A stretch of 45,931 bases of DNA from Nemertoderma westbladi (Eukaryota; Xenacoelomorpha; Nemertodermatida; Nemertodermatidae). Below are positions 21,231-33,013 of this stretch, piece after piece. The DNA is taken from the NCBI GenBank assembly GCA_032718475.1, contig JAUCBJ010007196.1:1-45931 (forward strand). The letters are read 5' to 3'. Position 1 is the first letter of the stretch. The number at the start of each line of letters is the position of its first letter. The translations under genes were made by a program, and so were the position numbers. Under the pieces are notes generated by a model. That model was not told the DNA's origin. It searched no databases and saw only the letters and a program-made list of their open reading frames with translations.

Positions 21231-21477
21231 TCAGTCATTATCATTAGTGCAGTTAGGTGACATTTTCGTACCGTCACCGCCGTCACCGCCACTACCGGTA
21301 CAACGTTATTTATCATACTTACATATATATTTCTTGCTACTATATTATATCTTATTCATTAACAATATCAGAACAACAGCAACAACTAACTATCTTTTCA
21401 CAACGAGCGGCGACGCGTATCGAAAACTAACCGGTCGGGATCCCCTGATCCCGTCACAACCTCACACCAACCGTCAC

Positions 21478-21795
21478 ACCCTTCCTATTGAATGCATTAC
21501 CAGGCCATCTCTATACATTTTTCATGAGTGCCAGCTGGTGTTTTATCATTGCGCCTATGGCAATTTTCGTGTTTTGGGGCTATTTTTCGAAATAAAACAA
21601 GTTGAGATGTTTCAATTTAAACCGCGATTTCACAAGTACCCTTAGAAATCCATTTTCATTGTCCATGCAAAATTTCATCAAAATCGTTAGATGCGTTTTT
21701 GCTCTAGGTCAGTAGCCAGTAGTCAGTAGCCAGTGGTCAGTAGCTTTTTTTTCTTACAGTAATCAAGTTCTAACGACTTGCTAAATAAATCACAA
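21478..21795 (+). repeat. ~320-bp direct repeat, copy 2
   Basis: About 95% or more identical by eye to 20550-20869, including the GGCAATTTTCGT and CGTTTTTGCTCTAGGTCAGT words. With copy 1 it brackets the LTR-like segment. Confidence 0.8.
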
Positions 21796-22927
21796 CATAT
21801 CAATGAAATAAGAACAGTTTAAAAACAATTACGAAAGTTTCACCTTTTTTGCCTAGTTATCACTATCAGAGATGGTTGAGCTCGGCCGATTGATGGTCAT
21901 TGATAGAGGTTATTCAATCGATATTGTAAATAGAACTTTAGTTTGAAAGTGATATAAAAACTTTGGTAGGGATTTCCAGTCGTGGCTACATTTATTAATT
22001 TAAAATTTATTAATTTTGTCGAAATAAACATACTGAAAATAAAAATCGGCATATGCCCGACAATCTCTGTTATAACCTTGTAAACCTTGAAAAAAATTAT
22101 GTGAAAAAGGACATAAAAAAAGGAAAAAAGGAAACGATCTACAAAAAGGAACAAAATAAACTCTGGGAGGCCTGCCTGTGTAGTGCAAGTTGGAATCCTC
22201 ACGATGGGATCCCGGGACCCTACCCTCAATACGCTAGTGCTCTCGTCTCGTGATTGGGGACTCTTTGTCTGCCTGTCTAACACCACAACACTTTCTATTG
22301 TGTACCCTTCACATGATTGTTATATTTGTGATATTTATGTTCGGGATTTACCTTGATATTTCTCCACCTCTTATTATTCTAATGTTATATCTCCAATGCA
22401 CGCACTTCCCCATGCACAAGAGCGGCGAGCACCAATAGTAGCCGAACTAATGATACATCCATACAAAGCTCCCGTACAACGCTATCTCGAGGAAAATTTT
22501 ATGAGTGTTGTTACGATATATGGCGCTGTGTACTATTATCAGCCCATTATACAGTATAGAATATTTAGATAAGCCGTAATTACATGCAGCCATAGTTGGA
22601 TAGGGAAAATAAAATATCCACATTCGTAGATCTTATCCATTTTGTATAGTATGTATAGCCCTACGTACGTAATTTTGTAATAAAATATAAATAAATAACA
22701 TTTACGGTAGTAAGTTTCCTATAAAACTTGCTGTTATTGGTATTAATCGAAATTAATCGTGTATTTGCCTCAATTTCCATTATAGTTGTCTTTAAATTGG
22801 CCTTATATTAGATTGTGCTTAATGTACTTTAAATATCGCAAAATTAATGACTAGGACGACGCAATTCATTACCATATATGGTAATAATTTGCGATTTGGA
22901 AACCCTGAGGTTCACAATCCGATTTGG
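21796..22927. other. No gene seen; one palindrome
   Basis: AT-rich. Contains the perfect 18-bp palindrome ATTACCATATATGGTAAT at 22868-22885. A 129-codon - strand frame (21897-22286) has no recognisable domain and is rich in Phe/Ile, as expected from AT-rich DNA. The last 16 bases (CACAATCCGATTTGGCC) resemble the right flank of the hexamer array. Confidence 0.4.
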
Positions 22928-25900
22928 CCTATTCCTATTCCTATTCCTATTCCTATTCCTATTCCTATTCCTATTCCTATTCCTATTCCTATTCCTATTC
23001 CTATTCCTATTCCTATTCCTATTCCTATTCCTATTCCTATTCCTATTCCTATTCCTATTCCTATTCCCATTCCCATTCCCATTCCCATTCCCATTCCCAT
23101 TCCCATTCCCATTCCCATTCCCATTCCCATTCCCATTCCCATTCCCATTCCCATTCCCATTCCCATTCCCATTCCCATTCCCATTCCCATTCCCATTCCC
23201 ATTCCCATTCCCATTCCCATTCCCATTCCTATTCCTATTCCTATTCCTATTCCTATTCCTATTCCTATTCCTATTCCTATTCCTATTCCTATTCCTATTC
23301 CTATTCCTATTCCTATTCCTATTCCTATTCCTATTCCTATTCCTATTCCTATTCCTATTCCTATTCCTATTCCTATTCCTATTCCTATTCCTATTCCTAT
23401 TCCTATTCCTATTCCTATTCCTATTCCTATTCCTATTCCTATTCCTATTCCTATCCCATTCCCATTCCCATTCCCATTCCTATTCCTATTCCTATTCCTA
23501 TTCCTATTCCTATTCCTATTCCTATTCCTATTCCTATTCCTATTCCTATTCCTATTCCTATTCCTATTCCTATTCCTATTCCTATTCCTATTCCTATTCC
23601 TATTCCTATTCCTATTCCTATTCCTATTCCTATTCCTATTCCTATTCCTATTCCTATTCCTATTCCTATTCCTATTCCTATTCCTATTCCTATTCCTATT
23701 CCTATTCCTATTCCTATTCCTACTCCTACTCCTACTCCTACTCCTACTCCTACTCCTACTCCTACTCCTACTCCTATTCCTATTCCTATTCCTATTCCTA
23801 TTCCTATTCCTATTCCTATTCCTATTCCTATTCCTATTCCTATTCCTATTCCTATTCCTATTCCTATTCCTATTCCTATTCCTATTCCTATTCCTATTCC
23901 TATTCCTATTCCTATTCCTATTCCTATTCCTATTCCTATTCCTATTCCTATTCCTATTCCTATTCCCATTCCCATTCCCATTCCCATTCCCATTCCCATT
24001 CCCATTCCCATTCCCATTCCCATTCCCATTCCCATTCCCATTCCCATTCCCATTCCCATTCCCATTCCCATTCCCATTCCCATTCCCATTCCCATTCCCA
24101 TTCCCATTCCCATTCCCATTCCTATTCCTATTCCTATTCCTATTCCTATTCCTATTCCTATTCCTATTCCTATTCCTATTCCTATTCCTATTCCTATTCC
24201 TATTCCTATTCCTATTCCTATTCCTATTCCTATTCCTATTCCTATTCCTATTCCTATTCCTATTCCTATTCCTATTCCTATTCCTATTCCTATTCCTATT
24301 CCTATTCCTATTCCTATTCCTATTCCTATTCCTATTCCTATTCCTATTCCTATTCCTATTCCTATTCCTATTCCTATTCCCATTCCCATTCCCATTCCTA
24401 TTCCTATTCCTATTCCTATTCCTATTCCTATTCCTATTCCTATTCCTATTCCTATTCCTATTCCTATTCCTATTCCTATTCCTATTCCTATTCCTATTCC
24501 TATTCCTATTCCTATTCCTATTCCTATTCCTATTCCTATTCCTATTCCTATTCCTATTCCTATTCCTATTCCTATTCCTATTCCTATTCCTATTCCTATT
24601 CCTATTCCTATTCCTATTCCTATTCCTATTCCTATTCCTATTCCTATTCCTATTCCTACTCCTACTCCTACTCCTACTCCTACTCCTACTCCTACTCCTA
24701 TTCCTATTCCTATTCCTATTCCTATTCCTATTCCTATTCCTATTCCTATTCCTATTCCTATTCCTATTCCTATTCCTATTCCTATTCCTATTCCTATTCC
24801 TATTCCTATTCCTATTCCTATTCCTATTCCTATTCCTATTCCTATTCCTATTCCTATTCCTATTCCTATTCCTATTCCTATTCCCATTCCCATTCCCATT
24901 CCCATTCCCATTCCCATTCCCATTCCCATTCCCATTCCCATTCCCATTCCCATTCCCATTCCCATTCCCATTCCCATTCCCATTCCCATTCCCATTCCCA
25001 TTCCCATTCCCATTCCCATTCCCATTCCCATTCCCATTCCCATTCCCATTCCCATTCCCATTCCCATTCCCATTCCCATTCCCATTCCTATTCCTATTCC
25101 TATTCCTATTCCTATTCCTATTCCTATTCCTATTCCTATTCCTATTCCTATTCCTATTCCTATTCCTATTCCTATTCCTATTCCTATTCCCATTCCCATT
25201 CCCATTCCCATTCCCATTCCCATTCCCATTCCCATTCCCATTCCATTCCCATTCCCATTCCCATTCCCATTCCCATTCCCATTCCCATTCCCATTCCCAT
25301 TCCCATTCCCATTCCCATTCCCATTCCCATTCCCATTCCCATTCCCATTCCCATTCCCATTCCCATTCCCATTCCCATTCCCATTCCCATTCCCATTCCC
25401 ATTCCCATTCCCATTCCCATTCCCATTCCCATTCCCATTCCCATTCCCATTCCCATTCCCATTCCCATTCCCATTCCCATTCCCATTCCCATTCCCATTC
25501 CCATTCCCATTCCCATTCCCATTCCCATTCCCATTCCCATTCCCATTCCCATTCCCATTCCCATTCCCATTCCCATTCCCATTCCCATTCCCATTCCCAT
25601 TCCCATTCCCATTCCCATTCCCATTCCCATTCCCATTCCCATTCCCATTCCCATTCCCATTCCCATTCCCATTCCCATTCCCATTCCCATTCCCATTCCC
25701 ATTCCCATTCCCATTCCCATTCCCATTCCCATTCCCATTCCCATTCCCATTCCCATTCCCATTCCCATTCCCATTCCCATTCCCATTCCCATTCCCATTC
25801 CCATTCCCATTCCCATTCCCATTCCCATTCCCATTCCCATTCCCATTCCCATTCCCATTCCCATTCCCATTCCCATTCCCATTCCCATTCCCATTCCCAT

Positions 25901-27286
25901 TCCCATTCCCATTCCCATTCCCATTCCCATTCCCATTCCCATTCCCATTCCCATTCCCATTCCCATTCCCATTCCCATTCCCATTCCTATTCCCATTCCT
26001 ATTCCTATTCCTATTCCTATTCCTATTCCTATTCCTATTCCTATTCCTATTCCTATTCCTATTCCTATTCCTATTCCTATTCCTATTCCTATTCCTATTC
26101 CTATTCCTATTCCTATTCCTATTCCTATTCCTATTCCTATTCCTATTCCTATTCCTATTCCTATTCCTATTCCTATTCCTATTCCTATTCCTATTCCTAT
26201 TCCTATTCCTATTCCTATTCCTATTCCTATTCCTATTCCTATTCCTATTCCTATTCCTATTCCTATTCCTATTCCTATTCCTATTCCTATTCCTATTCCT
26301 ATTCCTATTCCTATTCCTATTCCTATTCCTATTCCTATTCCTATTCCTATTCCTATTCCTATTCCTATTCCTATTCCTATTCCTATTCCTATTCCTATTC
26401 CTATTCCTATTCCTATTCCTATTCCTATTCCTATTCCTATTCCTATTCCTATTCCTATTCCTATTCCTATTCCTATTCCTATTCCTATTCCTATTCCTAT
26501 TCCTATTCCTATTCCTATTCCTATTCCTATTCCTATTCCTATTCCTATTCCTATTCCTATTCCTATTCCTATTCCTATTCCTATTCCTATTCCTATTCCT
26601 ATTCCTATTCCTATTCCTATTCCTATTCCTATTCCTATTCCTATTCCTATTCCTATTCCTATTCCTATTCCTATTCCTATTCCTATTCCTATTCCTATTC
26701 CTATTCCTATTCCTATTCCTATTCCTATTCCTATTCCTATTCCTATTCCTATTCCTATTCCTATTCCTATTCCTATTCCTATTCCTATTCCTATTCCTAT
26801 TCCTATTCCTATTCCTATTCCTATTCCTATTCCTATTCCTATTCCTATTCCTATTCCTATTCCTATTCCTATTCCTATTCCTATTCCTATTCCTATTCCT
26901 ATTCCTATTCCTATTCCTATTCCTATTCCTATTCCTATTCCTATTCCTATTCCTATTCCTATTCCTATTCCTATTCCTATTCCTATTCCTATTCCTATTC
27001 CTATTCCTATTCCTATTCCTATTCCTATTCCTATTCCTATTCCTATTCCTATTCCTATTCCTATTCCTATTCCTATTCCTATTCCTATTCCTATTCCTAT
27101 TCCTATTCCTATTCCTATTCCTATTCCTATTCCTATTCCTATTCCTATTCCTATTCCTATTCCTATTCCTATTCCTATTCCTATTCCTATTCCTATTCCT
27201 ATTCCTATTCCTATTCCTATTCCTATTCCTATTCCTATTCCTATTCCTATTCCTATTCCTATTCCTATTCCTATTCCTATTCCTAT
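22928..27286 (+). repeat. 4.36-kb hexanucleotide array (ATTCCT, ATTCCC, ACTCCT variants)
   Basis: About 726 units in nearly perfect phase. Blocks in order, with approximate unit counts (T = ATTCCT, C = ATTCCC, A = ACTCCT): T23, C27, T38, C4, T41, A9, T32, C26, T43, C3, T43, A7, T31, C34, T17, C133, T215. Single-base phase slips occur at about 23454 and 25242. The sets C-T-C(3-4)-T-A-T recur with a 900-940-bp period. The + strand is pyrimidine-rich. Long open frames in five of six frames are artefacts of a repeat lacking stop triplets, and I do not call any of them a gene. Confidence 0.97.
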
Positions 27287-27345
27287 CCACAATCCTATTG
27301 GCCCAGCTGTTCCAGGTTGGTCTAGTGGTGGCGTGGATTGCTGAG

Positions 27346-27391
27346 CCAATGGGACGATTATTGCATCATCCCTGTTGCATCTCCTATAAAT
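27346..27391 (+). promoter_or_regulatory. Candidate promoter of element C just downstream of the hexamer array
   Basis: CCAAT at 27346-27350 and TATAAAT at 27385-27391, with pyrimidine-rich TCTCAATCTCAATC where a start site would fall. The array ends 60 bp upstream. By position this could be the 5' LTR promoter of element C, but the LTR ends are not identified. Confidence 0.35.
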
Positions 27392-29269
27392 TGGCTGTGT
27401 TTCCGGTATGTGCATCTCAATCTCAATCTCGTTTTCTCTATCTTTGGACCCTTTTTCCTGTATTTTGTTTTCGCTTGCAATATTCATAATTCTTTGTAAT
27501 TATTTGTAAATTCTGATGTGTATCTTATTTCTCTTTAAATTATTTGCTGTGTTTTCTCAATTATCAATGGTTTCTGCAAATTACAACCTCGAACTATGAT
27601 TTCTACCCTTTGATTAATAGTTTTCTATGTGATTTAAGATGCGATAATCCCACGGGATTTCCTTCAGACTGCCAGACTGTTTGTGAATGCATGCGCCGCT
27701 ATGGTAGCTATTCGTTCTAATGGAAGGCTAAGGTACCAGTAGGCACGGCGGGCGCACCGGGGGGAAGCGACGAAGGGAGTGCAGAGGATTCAAAACGGGC
27801 AACTCTGGCGGGGGGTCACTGTTGCGGTCAGGAGGTAGTCAGTGGGGACTGAAGACCTACCGTCGGTACAGTATTAGGGGGCTGATGATCCAGATTTTGT
27901 CTCTATTTGTAGTGTTAGTGGGCAGGACTTGGGTTAGTTAGGAAGCATATATGTAGCCGGGGGAGGCCTTTGTGTTCTACACTGCTAACTGCTAATTGTA
28001 AATTGTTGATTGCATACTATACTGGTATACTGATACGCTACTGTGTGGTTTTAGTGCACTAGCTGTCTGGTAGTCAACGCAGTACCGTACTACTAGCTAA
28101 TTGCTACGCTAATTCGTATGTTGCTAAAGTGTGTCTGATTCTTGATTGTGAATGCTTAGATAGGCGCCTTTCACTTGATTGATTTCTATTTCTTAGTTTA
28201 CGTTTAATTATTGCTGATTAGGTCAAAATAATACAGTATTTAGGCTGTTGCTAGTGTAACCCAGTACATAATAAATTAGAAGTGATTGAAGTCCCAGTGG
28301 GGTATCTCAGTCTTAATATAAATATTATGATAATAGCGAATGAAAAAAATGCCATAGTGATGATTAAATCGAAACGTTCGAATTTAAATACTTTAATAAC
28401 TATGGCATTTTTTTCATTCGCTATTATCATAATATTTATATTAATAAATTAGAATTGCGTATTCTGGAACATTTAGTAATTAGTACGCTGTTCTGTATTT
28501 ATGACTGTAATTAATTTGCATTAAAATAAGAATTTGTACGCAGCATAGCAGAGAGTAGTTTAAGTAATTATTTAGAATACTGTAGACTATTTACGCTAGG
28601 CGGTTATTTGAAAATAGCGGGCAACAAGCTGATAGCAGCATCCAGTATACAGTAGTAAGATGCTGGCCTAAAGCCAGCAGAAGGCAAGTTTAGACCCTAA
28701 ATACAGTACCACGACTGGTCCCGGCAGGTCATTAAGTTATTTAAACATTCTCACATTCATCAATTCTGTTAGTGAATCCCAGTATTTGCGATAAGTGAAC
28801 ACGCTGAGTGTAAGCCACCCACACTCGTTTTAAATAGCTTAGGGAGCCGATTCAGGATTATTGTTTTGGTTATTCCCGCGTGGCTCATAGATTTAAACAG
28901 TTAGCTCTCTGTTAAGCGATCGGTAGAGAAAGGAGCAAGCGATTTTGTAGGAGCCGTATAAAATTAGTAAAATATATTGGCGGACGGCCAGGTTAGCGCC
29001 ATCCAGCAGTGAGAAGCAATTTTGTGTTTAGCAGCAGTGCAGCAGTAATAACGCGCTCCTGATCGCCCCTATTTAACAGTAAGACACAAAATATTTGCTG
29101 TTGCTTGCAACAGTAAAGAGCATTTGTTTATGAATCGCAAATACAGTAATTCATTGGGCCATTAGGGTAAACTGTAAATTAGTAAGTTTTGAAAATTTTA
29201 GCTAGGTTTGTGAGAATTCAGTTTCGGTCAAAATTATTTTATAATAAAATCTAGAGTTTTTGTACCGGT
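27392..29269 (+). other. Long leader region of element C
   Basis: No gene seen. It contains a G/C-rich patch at about 27745-27870 and a 46-bp inverted repeat (28313-28444). A TGGTCCCGGCAGG word at 28715 could be a tRNA primer-binding site, but no LTR end is demonstrated beside it. Confidence 0.35.
28313..28444. repeat. Perfect 46-bp inverted repeat with 40-nt spacer
   Basis: The left arm 28313-28358 (starting TTAATATAAATATTATG) is exactly complementary to 28399-28444. The spacer contains a further imperfect palindrome (TCGAAACGTTCGA). No coding. It is either a fold-back/MITE-like insertion or a transcribed long hairpin. Confidence 0.9.
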
Positions 29270-30535
29270 ATGTTAGATAACCGCTTAGTTGTTTTATACC
29301 ATCAGGAGATACATGGCGAGACGGAGCCTCTGAGCTTGGGGTTTGTGTGGGCCTGCGGGTTCGGTTTGCGATCAGTGACGAGACTGAAACTTTGGACACG
29401 GACGCGACGGAAGGTTATATGTGCTAGATTCCTAGTTTCTCACAACTCGGTGGAGGAGTGAAGACAACAATTAGACGAACAACAGGCAGACATTTTACAT
29501 GCAGCGGAGGCACGGAAGGAAGCCGAACGAGAAAGGAAGCGCAAACGGAAGTTAGACGCAAAGCTGCGCGAGTTGGAGGACATAAGTAAGCGTGAGCAAG
29601 CCGAACGCGAACAGGAAGAACGCGAACTCCAACTCAAGCGTGAATGCGAACAGAAGGAACTCCAACTTGAGCGCGAACACAAACAGAAAGAACGCGAACT
29701 CCAACTCGAACGCAAACAGAAGGAACGCGAACGGAAGGAACGTGAACTCCAACTCGAACGCGAATGGGAAGCCAAGGAATGCAAACAAAGGAGACGCGAA
29801 TTTCAACTCAAACGCGAGCGCAAGGAGTGCGAACTCGAGCGCAAGAAAGAGCGATGCGCGCTATACGAAGAGAAGGCGCGACTGGAGGAAGAGAGCGCAG
29901 CGAGACTCACGAGGGAAGAAGAACAACGCAAACTGGCGCAATTGGAAAGTGCGAGACTAAACTTAGAGAGCGAAGAACGAACTAGGAAGGCGAATGAAAT
30001 CGCCGAGAAGGGGATGCAAATGATCGAAGAATGTGGGGCGAGTGTAGGTACCGAGTTGTGAGAACTGTTCGCACAGCAGAAGGCCGAACAGGAGGCGAGA
30101 ACTCCGGTTATACGTGAGTCGATGGCAACCAGAATTCCTATACCCGGTCCAGCTATTACGAGTACTCGGATCGCTAAACCGCTTTCTACATACCGCATGC
30201 CAGTTGGGATTAGTGCTTCACCCATCGCGCAGGATCCGAGCCATCAGGACAGTGCACCGCGATGCAACTATTATCGGGACGATGAGGAGTTTAGAGAAGA
30301 AACTCCTAGAGGCCGAGTATTGGGAGAACCGAAACCGCAGGTTTGGAATACGCAGATGGATCGCCGACCCAGTTCGACGGAGAACTTCCGAGTTAAACCG
30401 GAAGAGGGATCATATGAGAGACAGCAGATTACCCAAATAGAGCTGACAATTCAGCGGAACCCTAGCTAGGAGTTTATTATGAGGGAGGAATTAGGTGCAA
30501 GCTTAGCGCAAGCTATATCGCCGCACATCTAACGG
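29270..30535 (+). pseudogene. gag: Gag N-terminal half of BEL/Pao element C, with in-frame stops
   Basis: One frame runs from ATG 29270 (MLDNRLVVLYHQEIHGE) through TGA 29459, TGA 30059, TAG 30467 and a final TAA about 30533. Residues after the first stop form a very long charged coiled-coil of repeated Glu/Arg/Lys/Gln blocks (EREQEERELQLKRE style, 29462-30050), much richer than in element A. A Pro-rich part (TRIPIPGPAITSTRIAK) follows. A frameshift near 30530 leads into the frame of 30538. Whether the natural start is 29270 or further upstream is unclear. The product would be the particle-forming Gag. The stops show that the copy is dead. Confidence 0.7.
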
Positions 30536-30537
30536 AC

Positions 30538-32298
30538 ATGCTTATTAACCTACAGTTAAAGGAAGCAGCACAGGTAAGAAGTAATTCTAATCCTAGCAGG
30601 CCTGAACTAGATAGAGTCCAACCTGGCCAACGAGTATGCATATCGGAGGCAACAATACCACAAGGACTTCAGGTAAGAACGCCCGTCCCTACGTTCCATA
30701 ATCCCCACTTCGAGCACTCGGCGGAGAGATTTATACAAGAGGCCTGGGTCAGGGCCTCGGCGCATAAACCGACGCGAGCGCTGAGGACCGACACAGACTC
30801 GAGCGATGAAGAGGAAGAATTGAGATGTCAGAAGTCCCAAAACCAGAAGGAAAGAAGGACCGACGCGGAGCAGGTAAGTATGAATCCCCGGGAAAGTACC
30901 AGACTTAACAACCCTGCAGAACTAAACAATTTGTTAACCCGGAATGACGCAACCCTTAGAGACATAGGTAAGTTTGCCGCTAGGCAAGGACGGCTGACGC
31001 AACAACCCCAGAAGTTTATGGGCAACCATAAGCATTGGAGGACGTTTAAAACCTATGTCGACGAACAGCTGACCAACAGCACCTTTACTCCCAACAAGAA
31101 GTTCAACTATCTACTGCAAATGCTCCATCGAGAACCTAGAGCCATTGCTGATAACTTCGTCGGCAATGAAAGATCGTTTGAACTAGCTATGAAGACACTT
31201 AGTGACATCTATGGGAATGAAACCAAGATGGCACAGTCGATAGTGGAAGACTTGGGTAAGGGCGGAAGGATTACGACTCCGTTGCAGCTGTTGAACTTAG
31301 CGAAAGCTATTTCGAACGCATTAGACATCTTAAGGATGGTAAATCTGCCTCATCATGGCAATCACGCCAAAGTTTTAAAGAGCATAATAAGACGTTTAAA
31401 CATGCGTTACCGACAGAAATGGCGTAAACTAGAAAATAAGTTAGGGGGTCAAGGTAAGTTGTTGACACTTCAACACATCCATGACATGATAGCCACAGAT
31501 GCGCTAGCAGAGATGAAATCAAACTTCTCAGAGGAGAATATAAGAGAGTCTAAACCTGTTACCGGTAAGTCAATGGTAAGTTTTGACGATGACAAAAAAC
31601 ACTGTCATGTATGGCGCCAGTGCCCGAACAGCAAGGACGGATGCATGGAGTGCGGCAGACTACATCACAAGTTGCTACATGCGGACTTCCATACCCTAAC
31701 GGACCGTTATCTACAGAGGAATCCTCAAAGGAAGGGGAGCAGAGATCCCGTAACGATAAGGAAGAATACGTACACCGGCATCCAGGACGATGGGTATCAA
31801 CCAGGTTTGTCGGATGAGGATGGTGAGGCAAGCGCGAGAGAGGTGACCTGCCAAGGGTTCACCGCGGATAGTTCATCGACCAGCGCGCGGACGTATTTAT
31901 CATCGGCCACATCAGAAATATTCAGCGTGATTCCGGTGAAACTTACTGGAGCTAAGGGATCGAAGAGAATATATGTGATGTTGGACACTGCGTCCACATT
32001 ATCGTATATAGACAAAACGGAAGTAGCGAGAGCTGTTTCCAGCTTCCAGGATGCAGAGGAAATCCAAATAGAGTTAAAATCCATGCACGGGGTAGGAGAC
32101 GTTAAGGGACATAAGATTTCGGGAGAACTAGACTCCCTACTCCCGAGAGACGAGCACACTTGCCAAGAGCGGAGAGCATTGCCATTGGATGGATTCAAGT
32201 GTCTAGCTATGAAAGGGTTCGGCAGGCAGTTAGGTAAGGTGCGCAAGGTAAGGTCGCGCACCAAATATGGGAAACGAGACCAGCTGAGCCGTATGTAA
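30538..32298 (+). pseudogene. gag-pro: Gag C-terminal half and protease of element C
   Basis: An open frame of 586 codons. QKFMGNHKHWRTFKTYVDEQ, then KFNYLLQMLHREPRA and LSDIYGNETKMAQ, is the DUF1759-like Gag fold (about residues 155-235). Around 360-380 only a knuckle remnant survives (CMECGRLHHKLLH), the first CCHC being damaged. The protease active site is LDTAST at residues 482-487 (Asp483), followed by typical DUF1758 context (HGVGDVKGHKISGEL). The frame is lost before GWYTR, which continues in another frame at 32325. It carries five in-frame GTAAGT and two GTAAGA donor-like words, mostly as Q-V-S/R or G-K. Gag and protease would act in particle assembly and polyprotein cleavage. Confidence 0.78.
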
Positions 32299-33013
32299 AT
32301 GGGCCACACGCCCATAGGACTATATTAGGTTGGTATACACGAGTACCCATGTCCTATGAGTTTTCAGGCGGCAACAAGCCAAAGGATAGACACGACGAAT
32401 TACAGCCTATAACACAACAACCGTTAGTAGAACCACCAGACATAGACGAGTTTATGAGAACCTGTATTGACCACTATAGCGACTTTAGCGAGTCAGACGA
32501 TTTCCCGATAATGTTAGATTGTTAGAACCACTCTACAACGACCGGACAGATAGTGAACCCGAGGACTACTGTTATCAGACCCATGGGTCTGGTTCAGTGG
32601 CCCACGCCACTTATTTGAGCAATGTTTTGACTTATACCAATATAGTGGAGGGTCAGGTGGCTAAATATCGAGACCTCGACATTTTCCAGTTCAGTAAGGA
32701 GGAGTTACAGAAGGAACTGATACGCCAGGACCTCGAGACAGGAGCTAAAACCGTCGAATGGCTGGATAGGGATGCTATGGAACCCGGTGGATACGACCTA
32801 ACCATGTCCACTGATGAGAAACGGTCGCTAGAGATGATGGAAGACACCATACGTCTGCTACCAACGGGATATTTTGAAGTTGGAATGTTGTGGCGTCGAC
32901 AACCCCCTAAGTTGGAGAACAATTACAACTCAGCCCTGAAAAGATTAAACGGAGTAAGGGCTCGGTTGCTAAAGAATCAATCAAAATCGAATGGATGGTC
33001 CCAACCTAAATAA
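32299..33013 (+). pseudogene. pol: Protease tail and N-terminal part of RT (element C), frameshifted
   Basis: The segment 32325-32525 in frame 3 reads LGWYTRVPMSYEFSGG, the usual end of the DUF1758 protease, and then HYSDFSESDDF. At about 32519 the sequence continues in frame 2 to 33013 with EEKRSLEMMEDT-like context, GYFEVGMLWRRQPPKLENNYN and ALKRLNGV, the region before the RT fingers in BEL/Pao Pol. It ends where about 100 residues of fingers/palm (the YLPHH and KxRVVFDAS part) are deleted. Two frame changes and one deletion within 700 bases make this non-functional. Confidence 0.7.

Larger units (their letters stand above)
20870..21477 (+). mobile_element. Lone LTR-like segment related to the LTR of element D
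   Basis: It starts TGTGAGCGGATTCAATTCC. The first ~250 bases align with the - strand LTR beginning at 40541: shared CATAAAGTT, TTAAGCAATATTGGG, ACGAGGTTGATTAC, a GGGGYCAAACC hairpin and GCCAAT. It contains a G22 run, CCAAT and a TATA-like element, and ends ACCGTCACA if the TG/CA rule holds. No purine tract precedes it, and no target-site duplication is obvious. Confidence 0.5.

Noticed and set aside
21897-22286. 129-codon - strand frame
   Set aside because: The Phe/Ile-rich composition follows AT-richness; no domain, no neighbours, and other frames overlap it.
22928-27286. Telomeric repeat or CRISPR array
   Set aside because: The unit is not a known telomere repeat, there are no spacers, and the array is internal to the window with LTR-like promoter sequence next to it.
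22847-27489. Open frames of 767-1521 codons on both strands across the hexamer array
   Set aside because: They only reflect a hexanucleotide repeat with no stop triplet in those frames; the products are dipeptide repeats. No start context or conserved flank supports a gene.
28351-28380. Hammerhead-ribozyme-like core (TGATGA followed by GAAAC) at the tip of the 46-bp inverted repeat
   Set aside because: The essential C before TGATGA is G here, and no cleavage-site strand with a proper stem III could be found.
28715-28735. tRNA primer-binding site TGGTCCCGGCAGG for element C
   Set aside because: It starts with TGG as expected, but no LTR end can be shown immediately upstream, so it is mentioned only in the leader entry.
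29440-29806. Ser/Arg- and Phe-rich - strand frames
   Set aside because: They are shadows of the Glu/Arg-rich coiled-coil of Gag on the + strand.
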